DNA of 48,427 nt. Origin: Desulfobulbus_C sp964551175. Its GTDB lineage: Bacteria; Desulfobacterota; Desulfobulbia; Desulfobulbales; Desulfobulbaceae. The notes beneath the pieces are model-generated. The model was not told where the DNA came from, did not search any database, and saw nothing but the letters and a program-made list of their open reading frames with translations. The DNA lies in assembly GCA_964551175.1 (NCBI GenBank), contig CAZKBZ010000008.1:1-48427 (forward strand), written 5' to 3'. Shown one piece after another: positions 9,340 to 16,547 of the stretch (its first letter is position 1; each line of letters starts with the position of its first letter). The translations under genes and the position numbers were made by a program.

Positions 9340-11850
9340 ATGGAGCGCAAACATCTCTGGCAGGGTGCATGGATCACCGATGAAGAGCTGCCCGCACGCC
9401 TTGACAATATATTTCACAGCGCCGCACCGGTCCTGGCAGGATCGTTTCCCCTGGAGTATTTCCTGGATCTCTGCGCTGCAATGCACAAGGACCTGTCCGG
9501 AAAGGAAGAAATATACCAACAACTGCTTGACCGGGCCGTCCGGACCCAGGGCATGACCCGGGACAAGGCCGAAACATTGCTGGCCGCCATTGTCGACTTT
9601 ATCGAGCCCTCGCACCTGCGCAAAAAGATCAGCCGCGAGCTGGGCAGTGACAATCCCCTGGCAGTGGAACGTCCCGACCTACGGGAGGACCATTTCGAGA
9701 GCTGGGCCCCCCTGGGTATCCTGGTGCATATTGCGCCGACCAACGTGTTCACCGTCGGTATCCTCTGCGTGATCGAGGGACTGCTCAGCGGCAACATCAA
9801 CATCCTCAAGACCTCGGCCAATCAGCAGCAGCTGCCGCAGCTCTTTTTCGAGGCCCTGCTCTCCCTTGACGACCGGGAGCTGCTTAAACCCTACATTATT
9901 ATTCTCGAGGTCTCGTCTGTGCAAAAAGATCTCCTGCAAAGGCTCATCGACACCGCCGACGTGGTCTCAGCCTGGGGCAGCGAGGAGGCAATCAGCAGTA
10001 TCCGGGCCATGACCCCGCGGGGGGTGCGGTTTGTTGCCTGGGGCCACAAGATCTCCTTTGCCTACTTTTCCAGGGAATGTCTGCAGGACACGGCAGCCAT
10101 GAAAAAGGTATGCGAGGACGTCTGCCTGCTCGATCAGAACGGCTGCTCCAGCCCGCAGGACGTGTTTATCGAGAGTGATGATTTTGAGGAGCTGCAAAGC
10201 TTTGCCGAACGCTTTGCCGAGGTGCTGCGCGACGTTTCGGCCCGCTCACCGCGTACCGTCCCCGACCAGGTCCAGCAGGCCGAGATCACCACCCACCTCT
10301 CCATTACCCGCACTGAGGAGGCCCTGGGATTGACCCGGGTCATCCAGGCCGGGGATTACAGCTGGGCCGTGGTTGCCGACCGCCGGGGCGGGCTCGGAGT
10401 TTCCCCTCTCTTCCGGACCGTGCTTATCCGCCCCCTGCCTGAGCCGGACATCATCACCACCCTGCATCCGATGAAGGGCTACCTGCAGACGGCTGCGCTC
10501 ATCGCACCGAAATCGCGCATTATCCCGCTCTCCCGCCTGCTGCTGGGAGCCGGCTGCCTGCGTATCCGGGCCGCCGGTCACATGCACGACGGTTACCTGG
10601 GCGAGCCGCACGACGGAGTCTACGCCCTGCCCTCGTTCATGAAACGCATCTCGGTACAGCTCGGCGACCAACTTGACTCCATCAGCACCTTTACCGCCTT
10701 TGAAGAGCCGTACATGCCCGATCTCGAAGACAGCCCGGTCATGGACAAGACCGGGTTCCAGGCCATGGAGATAGCCCCTGAATATACTGATCTGACCTTC
10801 AAAAGCGGCGGATCATCGGGCAGGACAACCTACTCCTGTTACACCTATGATGACTACCACGCCCTGATGAACAGCTGCGCCAGGGGACTGTTCAGCGCGG
10901 GCCTTGACCCCCGGACCGACCGGGTGATGAACATGTTTGCCGCCGGTCACCTGTACGGCGGTTTTGTCAGTTTTTTCTCCATTCTGGAACAGCTGGGCGC
11001 TCCGCAGTACCCCATGGGAGTGGAGGAACCGCTCGACAAGGTGGGTGAGCTTATGGTTGAAAAGAACATCAATACCGTTCTCTCCCTGCCGAGCCTGATA
11101 ATGGAGCTGTTTGCGGCCAACAAGGAGCTGTTTCGTACCTCACCGGTGATCAGCAAGATTTTTTACGGCGGCGACCATTTCAGCAGCGGCCAGCAGCGAT
11201 ACCTGAAAGAGGAATTCGGGGTAAAGCTCATCCGGGCGGCGGCCTACGGCAGCAACGATGCCGGCCCGCTTGGCTACCAGTGCTCCCATTGCGATACCAA
11301 TGAGTATCACCTGCTCTCGGACATGCAGATATTGGAAGTGTTCGATCTGGAAGACGACCTGCCGGCAGCCCCGGGCACAACCGGCCGCCTGCTGTTTACC
11401 TCCAAACGGCGCAGGGGCCAGCGAATAGTACGCTATGACGTGGGCGACACCGGTTTTCTCCATCCAGCCCCCTGTGCCTGCGGACGGCTGGACCCCAGGT
11501 TCACCCTGCTGGGCCGCAGCAGTGATGTGTTCAAGGCAGGCGGCCCGTTCCTCAGCTATGCCGACTTTTGCCGCCATTTGCGAGAGGGATTCAACTATGA
11601 GGCGCTGGTGCAGATCGTGTTGGAAGACGAGGGAACAACAACCAGAATCCTGCTTCGTCTGGAAACGCTGCCGGATCTTGATCCCGGAAAAATCAAGTCG
11701 TACCTGCTCAAGGCGTACCGGGAACTGACCATCTCCGTCGAAACCCTTGGTGTTCGTTTTTCCGTTGTTTCCGTTCCGGACGAGGCCTTTGACAGCGTGC
11801 CCCGGTCCGGTAAAATCCTCCACCTCGTGGACAGAAGAGGAATTGCATGA
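9340..11850 (+). CDS. luxC: LuxC acyl reductase fused to a PaaK-like adenylating domain
   Basis: 836 residues in two parts. Residues ~1-445 match LuxC, the NADPH-dependent reductase that converts an acyl group to a fatty aldehyde: an aldehyde-dehydrogenase-like fold with APTNVFTVG (~132) and the nucleophilic cysteine in DQNGCSSPQ (Cys269). Residues ~475-836 match PaaK/LuxE-type AMP-forming ligases: phosphate-binding SGGSSGRTTYS (489-499), AYGSNDAGPLGY, and YDVGDTGF near the end of the large lobe; paired cysteines (CSHCD, CACG) resemble those in phenylacetate-CoA-ligase relatives. I know of no standard LuxC carrying its own ligase domain; the fusion suggests channelling of an adenylated or acylated intermediate. 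The frame is continuous and codon use matches the neighbours. The stop overlaps the next start (ATGA). Confidence 0.85.
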   Translation: MERKHLWQGAWITDEELPARLDNIFHSAAPVLAGSFPLEYFLDLCAAMHKDLSGKEEIYQQLLDRAVRTQGMTRDKAETLLAAIVDFIEPSHLRKKISRELGSDNPLAVERPDLREDHFESWAPLGILVHIAPTNVFTVGILCVIEGLLSGNINILKTSANQQQLPQLFFEALLSLDDRELLKPYIIILEVSSVQKDLLQRLIDTADVVSAWGSEEAISSIRAMTPRGVRFVAWGHKISFAYFSRECLQDTAAMKKVCEDVCLLDQNGCSSPQDVFIESDDFEELQSFAERFAEVLRDVSARSPRTVPDQVQQAEITTHLSITRTEEALGLTRVIQAGDYSWAVVADRRGGLGVSPLFRTVLIRPLPEPDIITTLHPMKGYLQTAALIAPKSRIIPLSRLLLGAGCLRIRAAGHMHDGYLGEPHDGVYALPSFMKRISVQLGDQLDSISTFTAFEEPYMPDLEDSPVMDKTGFQAMEIAPEYTDLTFKSGGSSGRTTYSCYTYDDYHALMNSCARGLFSAGLDPRTDRVMNMFAAGHLYGGFVSFFSILEQLGAPQYPMGVEEPLDKVGELMVEKNINTVLSLPSLIMELFAANKELFRTSPVISKIFYGGDHFSSGQQRYLKEEFGVKLIRAAAYGSNDAGPLGYQCSHCDTNEYHLLSDMQILEVFDLEDDLPAAPGTTGRLLFTSKRRRGQRIVRYDVGDTGFLHPAPCACGRLDPRFTLLGRSSDVFKAGGPFLSYADFCRHLREGFNYEALVQIVLEDEGTTTRILLRLETLPDLDPGKIKSYLLKAYRELTISVETLGVRFSVVSVPDEAFDSVPRSGKILHLVDRRGIA

Positions 11851-13118
11851 ACCGTGTTATCGAACTCATCCGCTTTGCCCGGGCCAATTCCCCCTTTTAT
11901 GCCGAGCTCTATAAAAATGTTCCCCTGGACTGTGAAGATCTTTCCACCTACCCGATCGTCGATCAGCAGGCCTTCTGGGCGGCCAACGAAGATTTCGGCA
12001 ATGGCGTGCTCACCGCCCCGCACGAAAACGGTATTGTCTTCAAAAGCGGCGGCACTTCGGGTAATCCCAAGTTCTCCTATTTCACGGCCCATGAATGGGA
12101 CAGCTTCACCGCGGTCTCGGGCCGGGGCTTTTGCCGCAACGGCGTCCAGGCCGGGGACCGTATTGCCAATCTCTTTTATGCCGGTGAACTGTACGCCTCT
12201 TTTCTCTACGTCTCGGACCTGATTAAGAGCGCTGATATCGGGGTCAGCTATCCCATCAGCGGCCAGACACCGGTGGCAACCATGGCGGCCATGCTCGGCA
12301 AGCTGCGCATCAACGTGCTTGCCGGGGTGCCCACCACGATCATGAACCTGGTTGCATACCTGCAGCAGCACCCCGAACTGCGTCCAGATATCGATCTTAT
12401 CCTCTTTGGCGGAGAACCGTTCTACGAGGACCAGCTGACGGCGGTCCACAACTGTTTCGGTGATGCCACCAGGGTCCATTCCATCCTCTATGCCTCGGTG
12501 GACGGCGGCGAACTTGGTTATTTCGATGCGCCAACCTGTACAAACGGTGAACACCGCTGTTTTGACGAGAGCACGGTCATGGAAATTGTGGACCGGGAAA
12601 CCGGCCAGGTGATCCGTGAAGAAAACCGGGTCGGCAGGCTGCTGGTGACTAACCTCAACCGGAGGCTGATGCCGCTCATCCGCTACCCGGTGGGGGATCA
12701 GGCCCTCTGGTGTGAGCCCGAGGGCACAGCGGACCGGAAATTCAGGCTCCAGGGACGCTCCCAGGAAGGAGCGCGGATCGGGCCTGCAACCCTGTATGTC
12801 CAGGACGTCATCAAGGTGCTGGAGCATTTCCGGGCCCAGGTGCAGGTCCTCAACTTCCAGATCATTCTCAGCCATGACCAGCGCAGGGACCGGGCCGTAA
12901 TCAGGGTAGTGCCGCAGGAACTGCCGCAAGACCCGCAGCAACTTGCAGGAGAGATCATTGAATACCTCTACCGGGAGCGCACCATGCTTGACGACCTGAC
13001 CAGGGGTGGTGAAATCCACCCGGTTCTGCTGGAGTGGTGCCGTCCCGATGAGCTGGAGAGCAACCCTCGCACCGGTAAGACAGTGCATATCATCGACCGC
13101 CGCCTGCAGGATACGTAA
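11847..13118 (+). CDS. PaaK-like AMP-forming ligase
   Basis: 423 residues homologous to phenylacetate-CoA ligase / coenzyme F390 synthetase-type enzymes, which adenylate a carboxylate before transfer to a thiol. The phosphate-binding motif FKSGGTSGNPKFSYF is at ~65-79, FGGEPF at ~190, ASVDGGELGYF is the A5-like aromatic/acidic motif, and RYPVGDQ matches the conserved hinge Asp region. It resembles the C-terminal half of the preceding protein, suggesting tandem duplication of the ligase module. The start overlaps the previous stop by 4 bases (ATGA), and its own stop overlaps the next start (TAATG). The substrate is unknown; a fatty or aryl acid is plausible given the LuxE/LuxC neighbours. Confidence 0.82.
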   Translation: MNRVIELIRFARANSPFYAELYKNVPLDCEDLSTYPIVDQQAFWAANEDFGNGVLTAPHENGIVFKSGGTSGNPKFSYFTAHEWDSFTAVSGRGFCRNGVQAGDRIANLFYAGELYASFLYVSDLIKSADIGVSYPISGQTPVATMAAMLGKLRINVLAGVPTTIMNLVAYLQQHPELRPDIDLILFGGEPFYEDQLTAVHNCFGDATRVHSILYASVDGGELGYFDAPTCTNGEHRCFDESTVMEIVDRETGQVIREENRVGRLLVTNLNRRLMPLIRYPVGDQALWCEPEGTADRKFRLQGRSQEGARIGPATLYVQDVIKVLEHFRAQVQVLNFQIILSHDQRRDRAVIRVVPQELPQDPQQLAGEIIEYLYRERTMLDDLTRGGEIHPVLLEWCRPDELESNPRTGKTVHIIDRRLQDT

Positions 13119-14626
13119 TGTATGAATCCAGTGAAATAACCATCCTCAACAGCATGGAAGCCATAGCGCCGACCGTTGCCTTCCTGCGGGTGGTTGCCGA
13201 ACAGCTGGGTTTAAACGACAGGGAAACCAACCGCATCTGCTACGCGCTCAAGGAAAGCCTGAGCAACGCTATCCGCTTCGACTTTGAACCGGGCGCCAGG
13301 GAAGATATCCATATTTCCATCAACGCGATCGCCTCGGGCATTGAAGTGATCATCAGGGATTACGGCATACCCAGGGACCCGTTTATTCAGGAGCCGACCA
13401 GCATCGAGGAGATCGCATCGGCAACAAGTTTTAAAGCCCTTGACCGGAATAATGCAGATGTAATAAATGCGGTCAGCGATTTTGTCCTCCACAAACTGCT
13501 CGACCGATACCACTATGCCAATCTCGGCAAGGCCGGCCGCAAGGTGGAAATGGCACTTTATGCTTCAAATGCACGTGTCAACATGGACACCGGAAAGAAG
13601 AAAGACCCGGCCGGGGACGATTCCCTGTCATGTATCCGTTTTGCCGAACACGATGATCTTACCGGCATTGCACGTCTTTTCTACACGAGCTACGGCTACT
13701 CTTATATCAATGATGCGGTGTATTATCCCAAGCGTCTCGCCGAGCAAATTGCCGGAGGAAGCCTTATCAGTGCTGTTGCCGTTTCTCAAAAAAACCGGGT
13801 CATCGGACACGTTGCCCTGATGGAGCCCTTTACAGGTGCGAAGATAGTGGAATGCGGCATGGCCGTCAGTGCACCTGATTTTCGTGGCCAGGGAATCATG
13901 GAACGTCTGTTCGAGATTATTCTCGAACGTGCCCGTCACTTGTCCTTCAGTGGAATTTTCTCCCACTCGGTTACCAACCACGTTTTCACCCAGAAGATCT
14001 GCAGAAGTTATGGCTTTTCCGAAGTTGCCCTGCTGGTAGGCTATGCAACCTCGGAACTGTCCTTCAAAAAAATCCACCGACAGCTGCACCAGAGAGAATC
14101 AACCATTATCAGCTTCAAACCGCTGCGATCCCGGAAATACTGTCCGCTTTTCCTGCCCGGACACCACCGAGAACATATCCTGGAACTTTACGCCGGTATC
14201 GGTGGCAAGGTTGGGCCGGCAAGAGAGGGACGACCACAGGAACAGCCGAAGAAGAGCATGCTGTCCCATACTGTCAGCCCGGTTCTCAATATCGCTGAGC
14301 TGGTTATTGAATCCATTGGCAGGGATTTGGAGGAACAGCTTGCATACATGACCAGAAAACTCTGTATTGACCGGCTTGATATCCTCTATCTCCTGATAGA
14401 TCTTCAATCACCCCACGCGCCGGAGGCTGTCAAACATGCCGAGGCAGCCGGCTACTTTTTTGCCGGTATTTTTCCCGGCTACCACCACCCCCACAGCCTG
14501 GTGCTGCAGTATCTCAATAACCTCGCCTTTGATTACGACGCCATTGTGACCCTGACACCGCTGGCCACGCGTCTCAAATCATATATCCAGCGACACGATC
14601 CCAACCAGTTGTCGGAGCACCCATGA
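13118..14626 (+). CDS. RsbW-like anti-sigma ATPase fused to a GNAT acetyltransferase domain
   Basis: 502 residues. Residues ~5-150 are an HATPase_c domain of the RsbW/SpoIIAB serine-kinase type: N-box ALKESLSNAIRF (43-54) and G1 box IIRDYGIPRDP (78-88). Residues ~170-310 are a GNAT domain: the acetyl-CoA-binding pyrophosphate loop is APDFRGQGIMERL (252-264). The final ~190 residues are not recognised and contain a leucine-rich stretch near 380-430. RsbW-type proteins bind and inhibit a sigma factor, or phosphorylate an STAS partner; the STAS gene follows immediately. Substrate and role of the GNAT part are unknown. No sigma-factor or PP2C phosphatase gene lies in the window, so the partner must be elsewhere or the module controls the ligases directly. 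Confidence 0.82.
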   Translation: MYESSEITILNSMEAIAPTVAFLRVVAEQLGLNDRETNRICYALKESLSNAIRFDFEPGAREDIHISINAIASGIEVIIRDYGIPRDPFIQEPTSIEEIASATSFKALDRNNADVINAVSDFVLHKLLDRYHYANLGKAGRKVEMALYASNARVNMDTGKKKDPAGDDSLSCIRFAEHDDLTGIARLFYTSYGYSYINDAVYYPKRLAEQIAGGSLISAVAVSQKNRVIGHVALMEPFTGAKIVECGMAVSAPDFRGQGIMERLFEIILERARHLSFSGIFSHSVTNHVFTQKICRSYGFSEVALLVGYATSELSFKKIHRQLHQRESTIISFKPLRSRKYCPLFLPGHHREHILELYAGIGGKVGPAREGRPQEQPKKSMLSHTVSPVLNIAELVIESIGRDLEEQLAYMTRKLCIDRLDILYLLIDLQSPHAPEAVKHAEAAGYFFAGIFPGYHHPHSLVLQYLNNLAFDYDAIVTLTPLATRLKSYIQRHDPNQLSEHP

Positions 14627-14952
14627 ACAGTGAAATCCATGAAGAGAACGGGACAGTGATCATTGCTCCACCAGGCAAACTCGATACTCTTGCAGCCCCG
14701 CTCTTCGGCAGGGAGCTGGAAGTCCTGCCGGCCTCCAGACCCGGACGCTGCCTGATCAATATGTACCGGATCGAATTTCTGTCCAGCTCAGGGCTGCGGG
14801 TACTGCTGACCGAAGCAAAGATCGCAAAACAGGAAGAGATTGCTTTTGCAGTCTTCGGTATGAACGACATGGTAAATGATGTGTTTACCATATCGGGGTT
14901 CAATCATTTCATTGCCGCTTACCCGGGTAAAGAGGAAGCCCTGGCGGGATAG
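14623..14952 (+). CDS. STAS-domain anti-sigma factor antagonist
   Basis: 109 residues covering one STAS domain, as in SpoIIAA/RsbV. The conserved segment INMYRIEFLSSSGLRVLL (45-62) corresponds to the stretch with the phosphorylatable serine; Ser55 is the likely acceptor, and the residue before it is Ser rather than the usual Asp. In partner-switching systems the unphosphorylated STAS protein captures the RsbW-like kinase and releases its target. The start overlaps the upstream gene by 4 bases (ATGA), so kinase and antagonist are made together. It is the last gene of the operon; a highly structured intergenic region follows. Confidence 0.9.
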   Translation: MNSEIHEENGTVIIAPPGKLDTLAAPLFGRELEVLPASRPGRCLINMYRIEFLSSSGLRVLLTEAKIAKQEEIAFAVFGMNDMVNDVFTISGFNHFIAAYPGKEEALAG

Positions 14953-14960
14953 CTGAATAA

Positions 14961-15097
14961 AGGTAAGCCGTCACAGATACCCCATCTTCACGCGGTTGCT
15001 CCCGCCCGCATAGAGGGGCTATAGCGGACGGAAGCAACTGCGCAGGTAAGCGGAGCACAGCAGAGACTCCGAATCTGGGGCACCTGTGCCAGCTTAC
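14961..15097 (+). ncRNA. Candidate structured RNA with two alternative closing helices
   Basis: The DNA folds on paper into a compact multi-branched element. GTAAGC (14963-14968), CACAG (14972-14976) and CCCCA (14980-14984) pair in order with TGGGG (15076-15080), CTGTG (15084-15088) and GCTTAC (15092-15097). Inside sit a long hairpin at 14991-15042 (13 of 14 pairs, then 8 more pairs closing on loop AGGGG) and a short hairpin CGGAG/CTCCG (15051-15055 with 15067-15071). A second copy of AGGTAAGC...CACAG at 15044-15060 can pair with the same 3' strand (GTAAGC with 15092-15097, GCACAG with 15084-15089), giving a mutually exclusive fold. It does not match riboswitch classes I can recall. It lies between the STAS gene and a gene of unknown function, so it could be a 5' leader switch, a 3' UTR element or a free RNA. 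Confidence 0.5.
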
Positions 15098-15105
15098 AAA
15101 ATAGT

Positions 15106-15161
15106 GGTACGTAACCCCGCATAGTTACAAACCACGTGATGGGTTACAAATAAGGGGTACC
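15106..15161 (+). promoter_or_regulatory. Nested inverted repeat upstream of the 395-residue unknown protein
   Basis: GGTAC (15106-15110) pairs with GTACC (15157-15161) and GTAACCC (15111-15117) with GGGTTAC (15141-15147). The loop contains another GTTACAA copy, and GTGGT/ACCAC (15104-15108 with 15131-15135) offers an alternative. It lies about 45 bases before the ATG at 15209 and could be an operator or the expression platform of the preceding structured element. Confidence 0.4.
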
Positions 15162-15208
15162 TTGAAAAATTAATATCCAATATTTTCAACATACTTGCAG
15201 GAGAATCC

Positions 15209-16396
15209 ATGAACAGTCATCCGCGCCTGGTCACCACACCACACCGCCGCCTCCCCCTGGATATTCCCGAGGGAGTGACGCCCACAGAGTTTTTCAACAG
15301 CCCCTGCAACCTGCGCCACCTGGCACGGGAAAACGGCCTGTTGCGCACACCCGAGGATTTTCTTCTCTACCGCAAGGCCATCGGTCACTCCAATCTCTTT
15401 GATACCTCGATTATCCACGACACTTCGCAGCGAATACTGGATCCTCTCGGCCGTCCCGTACGCCGGGACCAGCTCAACAAGCGGGAAAGGATGGTCTTCA
15501 GCCGCATGACCCAGGTTACCTTTCGCTACATGTGTGAAAAGTATCCCGATCCGGAGCAGTACCTGCTCTTCTGCGGCGAGGCAAGCCTTGATGCCACCTG
15601 GCCGCTTGGCAAGCCGGGCGTACCGAGCATCAGGATGATCCACAACCACTTCATGGTTTTTGAAAATGACGACCTGGCGGCCGCACCTGCGGCAGCCGAT
15701 GACAATCCCAATCTCACCGACAGCGGCAACAACGGCATCTTCCTGCTGTATCTCCATGATGTCTACCTGCGTTTTTTCGAGGTCCTTGATCTTGAGATTC
15801 TGCGACCCCTGCCACCTGATCAGGCACGAATCACGATTACAGGCTATCCACAGGGACTGCCCAGCTGGGAAGTGCGCGGCGGGCTTGACGCATTGGACTC
15901 CGGCCGCTTCTGGAAGGAATACGACATGGTGCTCAGGGGTTTTCTTGATTTTTACCGCGCTTTTTTCACCCTGGTGGCCTCGGATAACACACAGGTACCT
16001 GCTGATGCTACCTATCCTGATCAGGTCGAAGACATCCTGCTGTTCAACAGTGAATTTCATCGGGCTGCCCGCATCCTGCGCCTGCAGGTACTGGAAGATC
16101 CCAGGTTTGCCAACGAAATCCGCTGGCGACCGGCATACAAACAGCTCATTTACCGGGATGACAGCGGTCGGCTGATCGTCACCATCAGCCAGAATTCTGT
16201 TGGAAATGCAATCACCGAACTGCTCGGCATTGTGATCAAACGTGTTGCTGACGAGGAAGCCTACTCCAAAGTGGAGCCGCAGCTGGTGAACCAGCTGCTG
16301 GAACTGCGCAACCGGTTAATTGAGTATAATTTCGGCGAACCCATTTCAACACCGTCCTGGCCGGCCGGTGTCTTTGTGCCGCCGCAAAAAAAATAA
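15209..16396 (+). CDS. Conserved-looking protein of unknown function
   Basis: 395 residues, soluble, with no signal peptide, membrane helix or family I recognise. The start is supported by GCAGGAG 6 bases before the ATG. Visible points are a Cys pair early on (NSPCNLRHL), a segment IRMIHNHFMVFEND (~140) whose paired histidines loosely recall HIT-type hydrolases, and an Ala-rich linker (~157-163). It follows the structured intergenic region after the STAS gene, in the same direction and with similar codon use. Whether it belongs to the lux-like operon functionally is unknown. A perfect hairpin begins immediately after its stop. Confidence 0.7.
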   Translation: MNSHPRLVTTPHRRLPLDIPEGVTPTEFFNSPCNLRHLARENGLLRTPEDFLLYRKAIGHSNLFDTSIIHDTSQRILDPLGRPVRRDQLNKRERMVFSRMTQVTFRYMCEKYPDPEQYLLFCGEASLDATWPLGKPGVPSIRMIHNHFMVFENDDLAAAPAAADDNPNLTDSGNNGIFLLYLHDVYLRFFEVLDLEILRPLPPDQARITITGYPQGLPSWEVRGGLDALDSGRFWKEYDMVLRGFLDFYRAFFTLVASDNTQVPADATYPDQVEDILLFNSEFHRAARILRLQVLEDPRFANEIRWRPAYKQLIYRDDSGRLIVTISQNSVGNAITELLGIVIKRVADEEAYSKVEPQLVNQLLELRNRLIEYNFGEPISTPSWPAGVFVPPQKK

Positions 16397-16443
16397 CCCG
16401 CATTTTTCATGAACATTTACACAGTGTTCATGAAAAATGCGGG
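16397..16443. repeat. Perfect 19-bp inverted repeat at the stop codon of the unknown gene
   Basis: The 19 bases at 16397-16415 (CCCGCATTTTTCATGAACA) are exactly complementary to 16425-16443, with a 9-base loop. The arm begins directly after the TAA stop at 16394-16396. No U-tract follows on either strand, so it is not a classic terminator, although an mRNA 3'-end stabiliser or protein-binding palindrome is possible. A true terminator follows at 16487. Confidence 0.8.
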
Positions 16444-16486
16444 ATAACACCCAGGCCCAAGGGGCAGGGCTACAGAGCTGAAAAAA

Positions 16487-16524
16487 GGGGAGAGCTTATG
16501 CGCGCTTTCCCCTCTTCTTTTTTT
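16487..16524. terminator. Bidirectional rho-independent terminator
   Basis: GGGGAGAGC (16487-16495) pairs with GCTTTCCCC (16504-16512) with one G-U pair. On the plus strand a TCTTCTTTTTTT run follows; on the minus strand the stem is followed by TTTTTT (16481-16486). It lies between convergent genes ending at 16396 (plus) and 16548 (minus) and can serve both. Confidence 0.8.
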
Positions 16525-16547
16525 AAATCCTGATACTAGGTATCTGA

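Noticed and set aside
11595..13088. A 497-codon open frame on the minus strand
   Set aside because: It is antisense to the PaaK-like ligase gene, which has family motifs; the G/C-rich codon pattern keeps the opposite frame open by chance.
8178..14952. A true bioluminescence operon
   Set aside because: No luxA, luxB or luxD homologue is found; only the reductase/synthetase type genes are present.
14961..15097. Cobalamin or cyclic-di-GMP riboswitch for the structured element
   Set aside because: The diagnostic conserved boxes (for example the B12 box, or the GEMM tetraloop receptor) are not present.
14961..15161. Integron attC site
   Set aside because: The GTTRRRY / RYYYAAC core sites are lacking and no integrase or cassette array is nearby.
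81..15172. The same 14-mer ACCTTGAAAAATTA at 81-94 and 15159-15172
   Set aside because: A few 14-base matches are expected by chance in 48 kb, and the flanking sequence differs.
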